Shown: in pieces, positions 26,801 through 35,257 of the stretch | Position numbering within the stretch: position 1 is the first letter of the stretch | How the letters are laid out: every line of letters begins with the position of its first letter | NCBI GenBank assembly: GCA_964398185.1 | Contig: CAYNML010000012.1 | Location: forward strand, 25,666-89,665 | Reading direction: 5' to 3' | DNA: 64,000 nt | From: Fen-1058 sp964398185 | GTDB lineage: Bacteria > Chloroflexota > Anaerolineae > Fen-1058 | Notes under the pieces: generated by a model | The model's input: only the letters and a program-made list of their open reading frames with translations | What the model was told of the DNA's origin: nothing | The model's database searches: none | Made by a program: the position numbers and the translations under genes

Positions 26801-29091
26801 TGCACCGCCGCTGCCGATCGTTCCGGTTCGGCGCTGATATCGCGTATCGTCATGCCGCCCAGCAGTTCTTCACGACTGTAGCCGTACAATCGCACAAAAG
26901 CCATGTTGACATCGACCAATTGCAGATTAATCGCGTCAAAAATGGTGATCGGCACCAGATCGTTCGAGAACAGGATGCGATACTTCTCCTCGCTCTCACG
27001 CAGCGCTTCCTCGGCCCGTTTGCGGTGAATAGCCATGGCGACCTGGGCTGAAACGTACTGCAGGATCGCCTTGTGCTCGTCCGTCAGCGGCACGCGCGCC
27101 AGATAACTCTGCACCGCCAGCAGCCCGATGCTCTCACCGGCGACCTGCAAAGGAGCGCCCAGCCAGAACTCTGGTACCGGGCCAATGTTAGTGACTTGCC
27201 CTTGCTCGAGCATGGCTTCAATCTGGGCCTTGGTCCCCAGCCAGGGCTCGCCCAACTGCAGTACAAAATCCGTCAGACTCTGTCCGCCTTGACGAGAAAC
27301 ACCGCGCACATCCGGGTGGACTTCGTCAACGAAATACTCAAACGTAACCGTAGCGGATGAGCGATCATACAAGGCCAGATAGAAGTTGCGTGCCGGCATG
27401 AGGTCGCTGACAATCCGATGAATCGCTTGATAGAGTTCGTTCAGATTGCGGGCGGTCTGCGCCGCCTCGGCAATGCGGTAAATGGCCGCTCGCACTTGCT
27501 CGGTCTGTTTGCGCTGGATGGCCATCGCCACCTGGGTCGAGACGAAACCCAGCAGGTCGCGGTGCTCCTCGGTCAGGCGCACATGCTCAGAATAGCTCTG
27601 CACCGCGATGACACCCATCACCCGGTCTCGCACCTTGAGCGGCACCCCAATCCAGTCGACCGACGCCCCGCCAATCAGTTCCACTGCGCCGCGCCGCACC
27701 AGCTCGTCGAAAATTTCCGGAGATGCAAACAGGGGCTGGCCGGTGCGCAGCACATAGGCCGTCAGACTCTTGCCGGGCTGTTGCAGCGGAGTGACGTCAT
27801 CGTATTCGTCAACCAGATATGGAAAGGTAATCAAGTCGGACGCTGGATCAGATAAGGCGATGTAAAAATTGCGCGCCGGCATGAGCTCATTCACGATGGC
27901 ATGCACCGCCGGATACAAATCTTCCAGCGAAGCCGTCGTTTGCGCCGCTTCCGAGATGCGATAGATGGCCTGCTGTGTCTGCTCGGTACGCTTGCGCTGA
28001 ATGGCCATGGCGACCTGCGCCGAGATGAACTGCAAGATCTGCTGGTGTTCTTCCGTCAGGCGCTCGCCTGCCGTGTAGGTCTGCACAGCCATGACACCGA
28101 TCGTCTGGTCTTGCCACTTGAGCGGCACACCCAACCAGTCGAGGGCCATCACGCCAACCAGCTGTAAATCCTGCTCAGCCGCCAGCTGCTCGATCTGCGC
28201 TGTGGTCGCGAGCAACGGCGCGCCCGTGCGCCAGACGTAATCCACCAGGGTCCTGCCCGCCGGCCGCGGCGGCGGTGCAAATTCGCCAGGATAATGCTCA
28301 TCCACGCGATAGGGGAAATTGAACGATCTGGTTGCGGCATTGTACAGTGCAATGCCGAAGTTGCGCGCCGGCATTAAATCGGCAATGATGCTGTGAATGG
28401 AGCGATACAATTCATCCAGATTCTGTGCCGTGTGGACAGCTTCTGTGATGCGATACAATGAGGATTGAATTTGCGTTGTGCGCTGCCGTTCCGACAGATC
28501 ATCCTTTACTTCAGCCAGCAACCGGGCCTTTTCCACCGCCAGGGCGGCGTGCTCGGCAAACAGGGTGACGAGCCGGACCTCATCTTCGTCAAAGTCGCCA
28601 GTGCGCTCATCGTCGGTGACGTTGATGACCCCGATAACTTTCTCGCCAATTCTGAGCGGCACGCCCACCACGCGCCGGAAAGGAGTATTGCCGTACACCG
28701 CGGCGCGACCAGCCCACACCCGATAATCCGGCACTATCAGCACTTGTCCCGTTTGCGCCACACGCCCAGATAAGCCCTCACCCATGTTCAAGATGACGCC
28801 CGGCGTGATGCCCGGTAGGTTGTGAGCAACCACCAATTCCAGCGTCGTATTGTCCGGACGCACCAGGTACAAGCCGCCCATTGAGGCATTCAACAAACCC
28901 GCGGCTTTCTCGATGATGGTCTGCAGCAGCGTGGTCAGGTCGGTCAGTTGGCCGATCTCCAGCGTGATGTCATGCAGGGCGGTCAGCTCCCGGGCGCGGC
29001 GCGCCGCCATCTGTTCAAGTGCAGCCAGGCGAACGCGCAGCTGCTCGATCTCAGCAGGTTCAGACGAAACAGGAGTCGCAGCAGCAGCCAT
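23884..29091 (-). CDS. hybrid histidine kinase with five GAF, four PAS and a receiver domain
   Basis: This 1735-residue soluble kinase has no membrane helix. Domains in order are GAF (40-185), three GAFs in tandem (about 214-370, 375-530, 537-695), PAS (703-820), GAF (830-995), PAS (1007-1120), PAS (1130-1235), PAS (1238-1355), HisKA with His1374 in GIAHDFNN, HATPase (1463-1590) and a receiver with Asp1669. The three central GAFs each start with YRI.EA.QT...L..LY and share LMPARNF, a recent internal triplication. The HDFNN type of kinase core is common in hybrid kinases. Upstream is a TATACT box (29128). It precedes the WS/DGAT gene, but a link is not shown. Confidence 0.92.
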   Translation of the reverse strand: MAAAATPVSSEPAEIEQLRVRLAALEQMAARRARELTALHDITLEIGQLTDLTTLLQTIIEKAAGLLNASMGGLYLVRPDNTTLELVVAHNLPGITPGVILNMGEGLSGRVAQTGQVLIVPDYRVWAGRAAVYGNTPFRRVVGVPLRIGEKVIGVINVTDDERTGDFDEDEVRLVTLFAEHAALAVEKARLLAEVKDDLSERQRTTQIQSSLYRITEAVHTAQNLDELYRSIHSIIADLMPARNFGIALYNAATRSFNFPYRVDEHYPGEFAPPPRPAGRTLVDYVWRTGAPLLATTAQIEQLAAEQDLQLVGVMALDWLGVPLKWQDQTIGVMAVQTYTAGERLTEEHQQILQFISAQVAMAIQRKRTEQTQQAIYRISEAAQTTASLEDLYPAVHAIVNELMPARNFYIALSDPASDLITFPYLVDEYDDVTPLQQPGKSLTAYVLRTGQPLFASPEIFDELVRRGAVELIGGASVDWIGVPLKVRDRVMGVIAVQSYSEHVRLTEEHRDLLGFVSTQVAMAIQRKQTEQVRAAIYRIAEAAQTARNLNELYQAIHRIVSDLMPARNFYLALYDRSSATVTFEYFVDEVHPDVRGVSRQGGQSLTDFVLQLGEPWLGTKAQIEAMLEQGQVTNIGPVPEFWLGAPLQVAGESIGLLAVQSYLARVPLTDEHKAILQYVSAQVAMAIHRKRAEEALRESEEKYRILFSNDLVPITIFDAINLQLVDVNMAFVRLYGYSREELLGGMTIRDISAEPERSAAAVQQALAGGTMSVPLRYHRKKDGTIFPVELVSGPFRWKGRTTFFAWIQDITERKRSETALRDSEQRYHDLFEAAQRQAQELTLLDRVRTAMTGELNLAELFRTVVNAIADTFGYTLVSLYVLHEHVLRLQHQVGYDLVLSEVPLASGVMGRVARSGRPELVEDVFAEPAFLATMDDIISEVAVPLLDAGRVAGVLNIESTRGYRLTEADLRLMIALSEHVNTAITRARLYTEARQNAARLTAAVESLPFDFWAMDMDRRYVLQNSISARHWGERLGQRVDQLDLPGPLRAHWDSSNRRAFAGEVVQGEVTYELDGEQRHFHEIIAPIWSEGEIQGIIGVNIDITDRQRAEAALRASEARLRAVTANIPVILFALDRDGCFTFVEGRGLEALDTPAENLVGRSVFEIVRDLPRLAAAMQLALAGEPLNVILELNQRAYEVWLSPLTSQQDELNGVIGVAVDMTERERTAQALRDSEERYRILFDSNPHPMWAYDLETLRFLAVNDAAISHYGYSREEFLNMTVVDIRPAQDAPALLENVRQVTQGLGEAGVWRHRRKDGSLIEVEITSHTLVLDGRPAEVVLATDVTERRRTEEALRRAQKMESLGLLAGGIAHDFNNLLVAILGQTSLALSQLGDHNPARAPIEKAVSAARRAADLTRQLLAYSGRGQFERRPIDLNRLIQENLHLFEVAVPKQVALRSDLAAPLPVIVGDAGQLQQVIMNLIINAAEAIGDRAGEVVVRTQRLILSPETAAAWQIGEQALPAGDYVQLSVADNGHGMDAETLARIFDPFFSTKFTGRGLGLAAVLGIVRGHGGGLKVTSTPQVGTTFEIILPGGTVTAVEAVSAPAWQEVDMTHQLVLVIDDEAPVRDAVTDILELEGVTVLSAPDGRAGIELFRQRQTDIGLILLDLSMPGLNGEETLRELRQINAHVRVLLSSGYSQDEVAARFGDQSEVGFIQKPYDAERLVKEVKRQLA

Positions 29092-29127
29092 CGTAAATCC
29101 CGTTCAAGAAAGGCGTAGTCTGTTTTC

Positions 29128-29136
29128 AGTATAGCA
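29128..29136 (-). promoter_or_regulatory. extended -10 promoter element of hybrid kinase gene
   Basis: The reverse strand reads TGC-TATACT about 40 bases before the kinase ATG, inside the string TGTGCTATACTGAAA also seen at 31185. No convincing -35 is present, as expected for an extended -10 site. Confidence 0.5.
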
Positions 29137-29146
29137 CAGCCACAAC

Positions 29147-30286
29147 CTACAGGCGCTCGATAATTGTCGCGGTGGCCATGCCATGACCGATGCACATGGT
29201 CTGCAAGCCATAGCGGCCCTGAATGCGTTCCACATGATGCAGCAGCTTGGTCAGCAACACTGCACCGGTAGCGCCCAACGGATGCCCGTGTGCGATAGCG
29301 CCGCCGTTGGGATTGACCCGCGCCACATCAGGCTTGATCTCCTTCTCCCACGCCAACACCACCGACGCAAACGCTTCGTTGATCTCGATCACATCGATCC
29401 GATCGATCGTCAGCCCCGATCGCTCCAGCGCTTTTTGCGTCGCCGGGATGGGGCCCGTCAGCATGAGCACCGGATCGCTGCCCACCACTGCTCGGGCGGC
29501 GAAACGCGCGCGCGGCTTCAGTCCCAACCCGATCGCTCGATCAAGCGACATCAGCAAGAGCGCCGCACAGCCGTCGCTGATCTGACTGGCATTGCCCGCC
29601 GTGATGACGCCGTCCGGCTTGAAGGCCGGCGACAACTGCCGCATCTTGTCGAGGTTCGGCTCGAAGCGAATGCCTTCGTCGTAGTTAAGCGACCCGATCG
29701 AACCGTCGGGCTGCGGCGCTTCGATCGGGACGATTTCCGGAACGAAGTCGCCGCGCTTCGCCGCCGCCGCCGCTTTGATATGGCTCGCAAACGCATACCG
29801 ATCGAGATCGTCGCGCGTGAAGCCCCAGCGTTCGGCGATCATTTCGGCGGATAAGCCCTGATGCACCAGCGGATACGGAAAATCCGGCGGCCATTGCGCC
29901 GGCCAATCCGAACCGAGCGGCACGCGGCTCATCATTTCAACACCACCCGCCACGACAATGTCCATGTCGCCGGATGCGATGGCTTGTGCGGCGAAGTGTA
30001 CGGCCTGCTGGCTGGAGCCGCACATGCGATTCAGCGTGACCGCCGGGACTTCCACCGGCAGCCCCGCTTGCAGCACGGCCAGGCGCGTGACATTGGCGCC
30101 CTGTTCACCCAGCGGCGTGACACAGCCAAAGATCACATCTTCGATTAAGGCCGGATCGATCTGCGCCCGCTCGATCAGCGCCCGCAAAACGCGCGCGGCC
30201 AGGTGCACCGGCAATAGTGTGCTTAACGTTCCATGGCGCTTGCCAACCGGCGCGCGCACCGCCTCGACGATAACGACATCGCGCAT
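29147..30286 (-). CDS. acetyl-CoA acetyltransferase (thiolase)
   Basis: This 379-residue thiolase makes or cleaves beta-ketoacyl-CoA. Cys89 lies in the nucleophile motif LNRMCGSSQQA. The other family motifs are EINEAFA, the His segment NPNGGAIAHGHPLGATGAV, and the closing CIGHGMATATIIE with the second Cys. The ATG at 30286 has GAGG upstream and lies just inside the end of the DUF2277 gene. With the propionyl-CoA carboxylase and glyoxylate genes it fits fatty-acid or ketone degradation. The specific chain length is not evident. Confidence 0.93.
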   Translation of the reverse strand: MRDVVIVEAVRAPVGKRHGTLSTLLPVHLAARVLRALIERAQIDPALIEDVIFGCVTPLGEQGANVTRLAVLQAGLPVEVPAVTLNRMCGSSQQAVHFAAQAIASGDMDIVVAGGVEMMSRVPLGSDWPAQWPPDFPYPLVHQGLSAEMIAERWGFTRDDLDRYAFASHIKAAAAAKRGDFVPEIVPIEAPQPDGSIGSLNYDEGIRFEPNLDKMRQLSPAFKPDGVITAGNASQISDGCAALLLMSLDRAIGLGLKPRARFAARAVVGSDPVLMLTGPIPATQKALERSGLTIDRIDVIEINEAFASVVLAWEKEIKPDVARVNPNGGAIAHGHPLGATGAVLLTKLLHHVERIQGRYGLQTMCIGHGMATATIIERL

Positions 30287-30294
30287 GCTGAACC

Positions 30295-30498
30295 TCACTC
30301 ACCGCGGGCCAACTGCTGCAACAAGTGACGTGTCGCTGCGGCGACCTCGGTCACAGCCTGCTGGAAAGCGGCCTCGTTCGCGCGCGACGGTTTGCGATAG
30401 CCGCTGACCTTGCGCACGAATTGCAGCGCAGCGGCATGAATCTCTTCGGGGGTCGGGGATCGATCGGGTTGGCGTAGCTGTTTGATGCTGCGGCACAT
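30295..30498 (-). CDS. DUF2277 family protein
   Basis: This 67-residue protein matches DUF2277 in length and in the opening MCRSIK and the segment AALQFVRKVSGYRKPSRANE. The function of the family is unknown. AGGAG for its ATG lies inside the end of the upstream small gene, and its own end lies 8 bases before the thiolase start, so the three genes are tightly packed and probably coupled. Confidence 0.85.
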   Translation of the reverse strand: MCRSIKQLRQPDRSPTPEEIHAAALQFVRKVSGYRKPSRANEAAFQQAVTEVAAATRHLLQQLARGE

Positions 30499-30502
30499 GC
30501 AG

Positions 30503-30709
30503 TCATGCTCCTGTAGGGACCTGGCGCCAAGCGGCTGCTTGCTCCAGCGTCATGCCGTTCAGATCGGTGACCTGTAACGCCGCCAGCTGTCCAGGCTGGC
30601 AGCCGTAGCACCGGCAGGCGGCCGGAGCGGCGGCGACGAGGTTGAACGTGTCCGGATCGTACACCGGCCTGACGGCGCGCTGGTTTGCGAACAGGCGGCT
30701 GCGGATCAC
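30503..30709 (-). CDS. small Cys-rich protein, unknown
   Basis: A 68-codon frame from a GTG at 30709 to a TGA at 30503. The product includes YDPDTFNLV, then CRCYGC, and ends in an Ala/Gln-rich helix. Third positions are GC-rich as in neighbours, and the frame fills the space between the CBS and DUF2277 genes exactly. The ribosome site is weak (no clear AGGAG). It is probably a real small gene with a possible metal-binding CxCxxC motif, but no family is recognised. Confidence 0.5.
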   Translation of the reverse strand: MIRSRLFANQRAVRPVYDPDTFNLVAAAPAACRCYGCQPGQLAALQVTDLNGMTLEQAAAWRQVPTGA

Positions 30710-30720
30710 GCCAGAGGAAT

Positions 30721-31134
30721 TCAGTCCGGCCCCCAGCCGCGTTCCTCCACCGATTGAAAAATATCGGTGTCGCTGACGATGCCCACGAGCTTGCCGCCCT
30801 TCATCACCACCGCGCGCCGGATGTTGGCATCGAGCATGATGATGGAGCACTGCTTGATGGTGGTGTCGGGCGAGACGGTGATCAAGGGCGAGGACATCAG
30901 ATCGCCAACGGTCACGTGGAATAACGGGCGGTCGGCGGCGACAATCTTCTTCAGCACGTCGCGCTGGGTCATGATGCCGTAGGCGCCGCCGGGGCGATCG
31001 GGTTCCACGACAACACTGTGAATCTGCTTCTCGCGCATCAAGTGCAGCGCGTCCTCGATCGGCATGGACGCGGCAACCGTGATTACGGGCGAGGTCATGA
31101 TCCCTTCGACGATGTGAGGTTGGGGACCGATCAT
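30721..31134 (-). CDS. CBS-domain pair protein
   Basis: This 137-residue protein consists of two CBS motifs (MTSPVITV and LMSSPLITVSPDT at the strand starts, with GIMTQRDVL and GIVSDTDIF at the ends). It heads a set with a small Cys-rich protein, DUF2277 and thiolase, preceded by a promoter at 31185-31214. By family it senses adenine nucleotides, and its partner is unknown. Overall layout resembles the CBS protein at 4761. Confidence 0.9.
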   Translation of the reverse strand: MIGPQPHIVEGIMTSPVITVAASMPIEDALHLMREKQIHSVVVEPDRPGGAYGIMTQRDVLKKIVAADRPLFHVTVGDLMSSPLITVSPDTTIKQCSIIMLDANIRRAVVMKGGKLVGIVSDTDIFQSVEERGWGPD

Positions 31135-31184
31135 GCGAGCATCTCCTATGGGCGAGTGTCCTGCTGCAGTTCGGGGCTAATTTC

Positions 31185-31214
31185 AGTATAGCACATGCTG
31201 TAAAGAGGCAGCAA
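31185..31214 (-). promoter_or_regulatory. sigma-70-type promoter of the CBS-thiolase set
   Basis: On the reverse strand TTGCTG (31209-31214) and an extended TGC-TATACT (box at 31185-31190) are separated by 18 bases. Transcription would start near 31178, about 45 bases before the CBS ATG. The -35 overlaps the T-run of the terminator at 31213, so the two signals are packed together. Confidence 0.55.
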
Positions 31215-31243
31215 AAAAACGGATGAGCGCCCGCCCATCCGTT
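31213..31243 (-). terminator. intrinsic terminator of the molybdenum hydroxylase gene
   Basis: The arms ACGGATG and CATCCGT enclose a GC-rich loop. On the reverse strand a run of seven T follows. It lies about 43 bases past the stop of the 928-residue hydroxylase. Confidence 0.75.
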
Positions 31244-31288
31244 CTTCGCTGATTCGCTCATTCGCTGATTCGCTTGCTCGCTGCCTCA
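31244..31288. repeat. stop-anchored tandem words, GCGAATCA family
   Basis: On the reverse strand, after the TGA stop (31286-31288), come GGCAGCGAGCAAGCGAATCA and further GCGAATGA, GCGAATCA and GCGAA words up to the terminator. The 8-bp word is repeated about four times with changes. There are no complementary arms here, only a tandem array. Confidence 0.75.
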
Positions 31289-34072
31289 ATCCACGCTCGG
31301 GGCGCCGCTCTTCATCGCCCGCAGCAGCGTGTCCTGATCGACGGGCAGGCGCCGCACGCGCACACCCACCGCGTTCGCGATCGCATTCGTAATCGCCGGC
31401 GTGATCGGGATGCTGCTGATCTCGCCCACGCCCTTCGCCCCAAACGGCCCCGATGAGATTTCGTGCTCCACGATGAACGACTTGATCTCCGGCGTGTGCT
31501 TGATGCTGGGCATCTTGTAGCGCGCCAGCCACTGCGCCCACGGCACGCCCTTTTCGTGCGGGAACTCTTCGGTCAGCGCATTGCCAATACCCATCACGAT
31601 GCCGCCTTCAATCTGGCCTTCCAGCGCCAGTGGATTGATGGCGCGGCCGATGTCGTGCGCCGCGATGACTTTGAGCACTTTCACTTCGCCCGTGTCGGTG
31701 TCCACCTCCACCAGCGCTGCGTGCGCCGCATACGAGAAGGCCACGTGCATATCGCCGCCCTGCCCCAGCGGTTTCGTTTCAGGCGCATGATAGTCATACA
31801 GCAATTTCGTGGCGCGCCCTTCAGCCTGCATCCATTCGACCACCTCGGCAAACGACGCCGACTTGCCGTTGTGTTCAATTCGCCCGTTGCGAAACTTCAA
31901 CGAATCAGGCGGCACGTCCAGACGCTCGGCCGCGACGCTCGACATTACTGCGCGCATCTGAATCGCCGCATGGCGAGCGGCGTTGCCGCTCACATACGTC
32001 TGGCGCGAAGCCGTCGTCGGGCCGCCGTTGGGCGTGAGATCGGTATCACTCAGCAGCACTGTCACCTGCTCGATCGGCAAGCCCAGTTCCTCGGCCACCA
32101 CCGCGGCCAGCACGCCGGGCAGGCCCTGCCCGATCTCGGCGGACGAGGTGCGAATCTCGGCCAGACCTGTGCCCGCTGAGAACACTTCGATCTCCGCGCC
32201 CGCGCAGTCGTCTGCGCCGCCGCCCAACCCGGTGTTCTTGTAGCCGATCGCCAACCCCCACGCGTAATTCTTGTGCCCGATCTTCCACGGCCGCCCGTAG
32301 ATGAACGGCTCGCTGGTGCGCCGGGCTTCGTCAGCCTTCATGGCCTCCACGACGAGATGAAGACACTCATCCAGTCCCACACTCTCTGACAACACCTGCC
32401 CGGTGTTCGTCGTCGATCCCACGTGCAGTTCATTCATCCGCCGCAGCTCAATCGGGTCGATCCCCAACTGCCCGGCCAGTTCGTCCATCGTCATCTCGAC
32501 CGCGTAGCACGACTGCGTCACACCAAACCCGCGAAACGCTCCGGCGGGCACGTTATTGGTGTACATCGCAAAGCAATCAGACTTGGCGTGCTGCACATCA
32601 TACGGCCCGTTGGCGTGTGTCGTCGCGCGCGTTAACACTTTCTCGCCCAGCGACGCATACGCCCCCGTGTCGCCGTACAACTCGGCCTTCGCCGCCGTGA
32701 GTCGTCCGTCTTTCTTCGCGCCCAGCTTCACCTTGAGCGTCGTGGCATGCCGCTTAGGGTGTGTGATCAACGACTCGTGCCGCGTGTACAACATCTTCAC
32801 CGGGCGGCTCGTCGCCTGCGCCAACAATGCCACGTGAATCTGTCCCATGATGTCTTCTTTGCCGCCGAAGCCGCCGCCGATCAACGTGCCGATGATTCTT
32901 ACCTGCGCTTCCGGCACGCCCAATGCCTGCGCCACCTGCTCGCGATCTTGATAAGCGATCTGCGATCCGACGTAGATTTCGTAACGCCCATCGTCCGTCA
33001 CCCGCCCGATCGCGCATTCCGGCTCCAGGAAAGCGTGCTCGGTCGAAGCGGTATGATACGTGCGCTCGATCACCACGTCGGCTTCGGCAAAGCCCTGCTC
33101 CACATCACCCTTCGCCACCTTGATGTGCTTGAGCAAGTTACCCTTCTCGTGCACGCGCGGCGCATCGGGCTGATGCGCGAACTCCGCCGTATCGACCACG
33201 GGCAGCGGCTCGTACTCCACCTCGATCAGCTTCAGCGCCTCTTTGGCGATCTCTTGCGTGTCCGCCGCCACGATCGCCACCGCATCGCCCACGTAGCGCA
33301 CTTTGTCGTAACATAGCGCCGGCCAGTCGATGGTGACCAAGCCGTGATTCTTGCGGCCCGGCACATCCTCGTGCGTCAAGACAGCCTGCACACCCGGCAA
33401 TGCCTTCGCCTTGCTCGTATCGATCTTCTTGATGAGCGCGTGCGGCACATTAGCACGCAGCGTCGCACCAAACAACATGCCGGGGAAGGTGATGTCGTCC
33501 GCATACTTTGCCGCGCCGGTGACCTTCGCTACAGCATCGGCGCGCGGCTTGGCCTCTCCCACCACGTTAAGACCGTGCTTCGTCTCAGGCAGCACCAGCT
33601 CGATCGGCTGGCCGTTGGCCGACTTGATGGCATTCATCACGCTGACGTAGCCCGTGCAGCGGCAGTACGTATCCTTCAACGCGATCTTGATCTCTTCATC
33701 CGTTACCGGCTCGCCCTGCTTCTTATCCAGCAGCGCCTTCGATTGCATAATCAGACCCGGCGTGCAGAACCCGCACTGCACCGCGCCGTGCTTGATAAAC
33801 TGCTCTTGCAGCGGATGCAAGTCGCCGCCCGCAGGGGCCAACCCTTCAATGGTCTCGACGTGCGCACCTTCGGCCTTCAAGGCAGGATAGATGCACGAGA
33901 CGACGGGCTGCCCATCGACGATGACGGTACAGATGCCGCACTCGGCCTCGTTGCAGCCGATCTTGGTGCCGGTCAAGCCTAATTTGTAGCGCAGCACCTC
34001 GGCCAGAAATTCATTCGGCTGCACGTCGACTGAAACGGGCTTACCGTTAACCGTGAATTTAAGCGTTGGCAT
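31286..34072 (-). CDS. molybdenum hydroxylase, fused iron-sulfur and molybdopterin subunits (xanthine dehydrogenase family)
   Basis: This 928-residue enzyme joins a 2Fe-2S part (Cys40, 45, 48, 60 and Cys100, 103, 137, 139) to a molybdopterin part starting near residue 170 (GEAKPRADAVAKVTG). Motifs GGGFGGKED, GAFRGFG and the catalytic Glu884 in GAKGVGE are present. This fusion is like Desulfovibrio aldehyde oxidoreductase, and the FAD subunit is encoded separately just upstream. It lacks the AYXCSFR motif of aerobic CO dehydrogenase. The adjacent nucleoside transporter suggests purines as substrate, but an aldehyde or N-heterocycle is also possible. Confidence 0.9.
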   Translation of the reverse strand: MPTLKFTVNGKPVSVDVQPNEFLAEVLRYKLGLTGTKIGCNEAECGICTVIVDGQPVVSCIYPALKAEGAHVETIEGLAPAGGDLHPLQEQFIKHGAVQCGFCTPGLIMQSKALLDKKQGEPVTDEEIKIALKDTYCRCTGYVSVMNAIKSANGQPIELVLPETKHGLNVVGEAKPRADAVAKVTGAAKYADDITFPGMLFGATLRANVPHALIKKIDTSKAKALPGVQAVLTHEDVPGRKNHGLVTIDWPALCYDKVRYVGDAVAIVAADTQEIAKEALKLIEVEYEPLPVVDTAEFAHQPDAPRVHEKGNLLKHIKVAKGDVEQGFAEADVVIERTYHTASTEHAFLEPECAIGRVTDDGRYEIYVGSQIAYQDREQVAQALGVPEAQVRIIGTLIGGGFGGKEDIMGQIHVALLAQATSRPVKMLYTRHESLITHPKRHATTLKVKLGAKKDGRLTAAKAELYGDTGAYASLGEKVLTRATTHANGPYDVQHAKSDCFAMYTNNVPAGAFRGFGVTQSCYAVEMTMDELAGQLGIDPIELRRMNELHVGSTTNTGQVLSESVGLDECLHLVVEAMKADEARRTSEPFIYGRPWKIGHKNYAWGLAIGYKNTGLGGGADDCAGAEIEVFSAGTGLAEIRTSSAEIGQGLPGVLAAVVAEELGLPIEQVTVLLSDTDLTPNGGPTTASRQTYVSGNAARHAAIQMRAVMSSVAAERLDVPPDSLKFRNGRIEHNGKSASFAEVVEWMQAEGRATKLLYDYHAPETKPLGQGGDMHVAFSYAAHAALVEVDTDTGEVKVLKVIAAHDIGRAINPLALEGQIEGGIVMGIGNALTEEFPHEKGVPWAQWLARYKMPSIKHTPEIKSFIVEHEISSGPFGAKGVGEISSIPITPAITNAIANAVGVRVRRLPVDQDTLLRAMKSGAPSVD

Positions 34073-34087
34073 GATCTTTCCCTCTCT

Positions 34088-34140
34088 TAACGAGTAATGA
34101 GTAAACGGATTACTCGTTACTCATTACTCGTTACTCATTA
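34088..34140. repeat. stop-anchored palindrome, GAGTAAT word family
   Basis: Arms TAACGAGTAATGAGTAA (34088-34104) and its perfect complement (34117-34133), with further copies of the word to 34140. The reverse-strand TAA stop of the FAD subunit gene (34138-34140) is the first word. The next gene starts about 15 bases past the other arm. It is related to the element at 7181-7248. Confidence 0.92.
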
Positions 34141-35082
34141 TTCAACCCGATAAATCTCCGGCACGACCTCGCCCGTCTGCGCCCGCTCGATCGCTTTGCC
34201 CAGCGTGCGGCGCAGCAGCACCGGCAGGACTTCCTTGCGATATTCTGCCGTGGCGCGATGAGGACTGGTGCGTGGTTTGCATTCGCTAAGCAGCACGGCC
34301 ACCGCCGCTTCAATCGATTCGGAAGTGGCGAGTTTGCCGGTGAGGAACGCCTCGGTCTGCTGACAGCGGAACGGCGTCGGCGCGACGGGCGCGACGGCGA
34401 GCGCGACTGCTTCAATCCGATCATCGATCACGCGCACCTTCGCCGAGAAATTCATGATCGGCAGCGCCACGCCCTGCGGCCGCATGATGCGTGAGGACGC
34501 GCTGTAGAAGTTGTAGCGCAAGATGTTATTTTGCGTGAGCGAGATGTCATCTCGCCCTACAAAGAAGCGGATCGCCGTCAACACCTCGCGCGTGCTGTCG
34601 ATGGCCGACTTGCCCGGTCCCAGAAACAGCGATGTGAATGGAATCCAATGCCGCCCGCTGAACGAGGCAACTTCAACCTCGGCATCCAGCGCGTTGAGGG
34701 CAGTGGTCCCATCGGCGGCGGGCAGAGCGTGGGCCACATTGCCGCCGATCGTCGCCACGTTGCGCACTTGCGGACCGCCCACCACGTAACTCGCTTCGAC
34801 CAGCGCCGTGGCTTTCTGGTGCAGCAAGCGGCTCTCGACGATCTGGTTGTGCGTCACGCCCGCGCCAATGGTGATGAAGCCGTCGGCTTCACGGATCTCA
34901 TTCAACCCGACGATGCGCGTCACATCGACGAGCGCCGCCACCGGATGCTCGTTGCCCTGCTGCAAGTCAAGGATCAGATCGGTACCACCCGCCACGACGC
35001 GCGCACCGCCCTCGTAACGCGCCAACAGGCCAACGGCTTCGTCAATCGACGCTGGAAGATGATACGCTTTCCAGAGAGGCAT
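34138..35082 (-). CDS. FAD-binding subunit of molybdenum hydroxylase
   Basis: This 314-residue subunit passes electrons from the iron-sulfur clusters to the final acceptor. Its FAD site shows ARVVAGGTDLI and QVRNVATIGGNVAHALPAAD, the CoxM/XdhB hallmarks, and a CO_deh_flav_C-like tail. It precedes the fused hydroxylase gene, separated only by the word-repeat spacer. The C-terminal part is slightly long but intact. No 4Fe-4S insertion of the hydroxybenzoyl-CoA reductase type is seen. Confidence 0.92.
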   Translation of the reverse strand: MPLWKAYHLPASIDEAVGLLARYEGGARVVAGGTDLILDLQQGNEHPVAALVDVTRIVGLNEIREADGFITIGAGVTHNQIVESRLLHQKATALVEASYVVGGPQVRNVATIGGNVAHALPAADGTTALNALDAEVEVASFSGRHWIPFTSLFLGPGKSAIDSTREVLTAIRFFVGRDDISLTQNNILRYNFYSASSRIMRPQGVALPIMNFSAKVRVIDDRIEAVALAVAPVAPTPFRCQQTEAFLTGKLATSESIEAAVAVLLSECKPRTSPHRATAEYRKEVLPVLLRRTLGKAIERAQTGEVVPEIYRVE

Positions 35083-35210
35083 GGTTGCACCCCCGTAAGT
35101 TGTGGAACTTCGAGATCGCTGGCGCTTTTCAGTGAGTGAGGATACTCACCGCCGCTGCGCGTCCGACGCGCACCGACCACCGATCGAGGATGAAAAAATT
35201 ATAACACGTT

Positions 35211-35257
35211 GGGGCAGACCCGTGTGTCTGCCCGTGGGCCGATACGTGGATCGGCCC
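35211..35257. repeat. double-hairpin dispersed repeat
   Basis: Two hairpins in a row: GGGCAGAC/GTCTGCCC (35212-35233) and GGGCCGAT/ATCGGCCC (35236-35257). It abuts the stop codon of the nucleoside transporter ATPase gene. The rest of the spacer, 35083-35210, shows nothing recognisable. Confidence 0.7.

Noticed and set aside
25846..27051. Long open frame on the forward strand inside the hybrid kinase gene
   Set aside because: Antisense shadow, with His/Arg-rich composition and no ribosome site.
31286..34072. Aerobic CO dehydrogenase large subunit
   Set aside because: The conserved AYXCSFR active-site loop is missing and the Fe-S domain is fused, so it belongs to the xanthine/aldehyde group.
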